Of a DNA stretch of 49,772 nt, positions 48,699 to 49,772 are shown in pieces. The DNA is taken from contig JBDSDH010000052.1 in the NCBI GenBank assembly GCA_039920665.1, forward strand, positions 1 through 49,772, written 5' to 3'. A program made the position numbers and the translations under genes. Numbering within the stretch: position 1 is the first letter of the stretch; each line of letters begins with the position of its first letter. This DNA is from WLMZ01 sp039920665 (GTDB lineage: Bacteria > Actinomycetota > Acidimicrobiia > Acidimicrobiales > Ilumatobacteraceae). Under the pieces are notes generated by a model, which was not told the origin of the DNA, ran no database searches, and worked only from the letters and a program-made list of their open reading frames with translations.

Positions 48699-48738
48699 GA
48701 CCGTTCGACCGTTCGACCGTTCGACCGTTGGACCGTTG
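48699..48738. repeat. Five-copy 8-bp tandem repeat
   Basis: Three copies of GACCGTTC (48699, 48707, 48715) and two of GACCGTTG (48723, 48731), with a partial sixth (GACCCGTC). It fills the gap between the LysR stop (48745) and the carboxyltransferase start (48657), in the probable promoter region of the latter. Confidence 0.9.
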
Positions 48739-48744
48739 GACCCG

Positions 48745-49683
48745 TCAGCCGTTCTTGGCGAGCGGGAACGCTTCGGTGCCGATGTGCACGCCGTGCTGCA
48801 ACGGACCCCGTGATTCCAACACGTCTCGCATCGTGCGCAACACCGCGCGTGTCGGCGCGCCCGGCGCTGGACGCCGACGCTGGACCCAGCCGACCACACG
48901 ACGGGGAAGTTCGGGCACGTTGATCCGAGTGAAGTCACCCTTGAGCCACCGAGGCACGGCCGTCGACGGGACGATTGCGGCTCCGTAGCCTTCCATCGCC
49001 AGCGAGGTGAGCAAGCGCACGCCGTCGATCTAGCTCTGGGCCCGCAGCGACGTGTCGACCGAGGCCGCGGCTTTGTCGAGGATTCGGCGCATCGCGGTGC
49101 CCTTCGGCGGAATCAGCAACGGCTCGCTCGCGACTCGAGCCAACGACAACTCCTCTTCTTCGGCCCATGGGTGCCGGTTGTGAACGACCACGATCAGGTC
49201 CTCGGCGAACAGCGGCTCGACCACGAGTTCGGGATCGTCGACCGGAAGGTGAACGATGCACCCGTCGAGATAACCGGCCATCAAGCGTGGAATGAGGGTG
49301 GTCGTGCTGCCCTCGTACACCGTCACATGAACGAGCGGGTGGTCGTGGCTGATCGCTGGCAACAGTTGGGGCATCAGCCATCGAGCGGTCGTGCCGATCA
49401 CACCGAGCCGTGAATCCCCGCTGACGGAATCGCCACGGCTCGCCATGTCGGCGCTGATGTCGTCCATCTCGCGCAGGATCCGTCGGGCTCGCTCCACCAC
49501 TTGGCCGCCGTCGTCGGTGAGGCCACCGCGCTGTCGGTCGACGAGCGTCACGCCCAGCTCCTTTTCGAGACGCGAGATGTGGCCCGAGATGTTCGATTGC
49601 ACCGTGTAGAGCGCGCGAGCGGCCGACGAGAACGAGCCATGGTCGGCGATTGCAACCAGGGCGGAGAGCTGGCGGAGGTCCAT
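48745..49683 (-). pseudogene. LysR-family regulator interrupted by an in-frame amber codon
   Basis: Reading from the ATG at 49683, the gene gives a LysR protein of 312 residues with one TAG at codon 218 (49032-49030). The N-terminal HTH (MDLRQLSALVAIADHGSFSSAARALYTVQSNISGHISRLEKELGVTLVDR) and the periplasmic-binding-like effector domain (SRLGVIGTTARWLMPQLLPAI ... LIVVVHNRHPWA) precede it. After the stop the same frame continues with family sequence (GVRLLTSLAMEGYGAAIVPSTAVPRWL) to a TGA at 48745. GAG to TAG is the likely change (RAQS-E-ID). A product of 217 residues would keep DNA binding but lack the last subdomain. A base-call error is the main alternative. Confidence 0.85.
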
Positions 49684-49693
49684 CTCCAAAAAA

Positions 49694-49706
49694 GATACCG
49701 GCTATC
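49694..49706. promoter_or_regulatory. Inverted repeat upstream of the LysR gene
   Basis: GATACCGGCTATC: GATA and TATC arms around a 5-base CG-rich centre, 11 bases before the LysR ATG. On the minus strand TATCTT partly overlaps it and could be a -10 element of a leaderless transcript. LysR proteins often bind such T-N11-A type sites for autoregulation. The remaining 66 bases to the window end are AT-richer and hold no recognisable gene. Confidence 0.4.
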
Positions 49707-49772
49707 TCTATGTTCTGCTTGTCAGATCACTCGTTCACGTGCATACTTTCACAAGCAGATCGAAGCGAACCT

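Overview
The window looks like chromosome of a GC-rich actinobacterium. A BldD-like regulator, an Lsr2 homologue, many GTG starts, several apparently leaderless genes and the gene set holA, rpsT, lepA, hrcA, dnaJ, rsmE and hemW support this. An Acidimicrobiia-type host is my guess and cannot be proven from the sequence alone.

Layout. (1) 1-11.9 kb is core housekeeping: comEC-type channel, holA, rpsT (reverse), a lipoprotein, then lepA, photolyase, hrcA, dnaJ, rsmE, a 16-bp tandem repeat, a BldD-like regulator and hemW. (2) 12.0-35.3 kb is a dense accessory block that by eye is more GC-rich than its flanks. It has three amidohydrolase-2 (decarboxylase-type) proteins, an orphan molybdenum hydroxylase large subunit, two SDRs, a five-gene oligopeptide-type ABC importer, an alpha/beta hydrolase, an acyl-CoA ligase, an HpcH/HpaI lyase, a zinc alcohol dehydrogenase, a class II aldolase, a DapA-fold protein, SnoaL-like, VOC and cupin proteins, and one GntR/FCD regulator. 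(3) 35.4-37.1 kb has a nitroreductase and an IS630-type element with clear ends. (4) 37.2-49.8 kb returns to ordinary chromosome: tRNA-Val, lsr2, a marR-MFS pair, a DMT permease, a tauD/tauE pair, icd, a quinone oxidoreductase-like gene, a secreted protein, gltA, an acyl-CoA carboxyltransferase and a LysR gene broken by an amber codon.

The main candidate system is the 12-35 kb block. I read it as an inducible catabolic island: import, thioesterification by the ligase, oxidation by dehydrogenases or the molybdenum enzyme, and C-C cleavage or decarboxylation by the amidohydrolases and aldolases. A palindrome CAAGAT-N3-ATCTTG, perfect at 32380-32394 and nearly so at 27209-27223, recurs in weaker form at 15574 and 22430. 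It overlaps predicted promoters, so one regulator, probably the GntR protein at 28487-29290, could control several transcripts. The substrate is not evident, and two enzymes (DapA-like, second SDR) lack the usual catalytic residue.

Decay signs: a one-base frameshift in the cupin gene, two frameshifts in the transposase and a nonsense codon in the LysR gene. Every stretch longer than 300 bases contains a gene.
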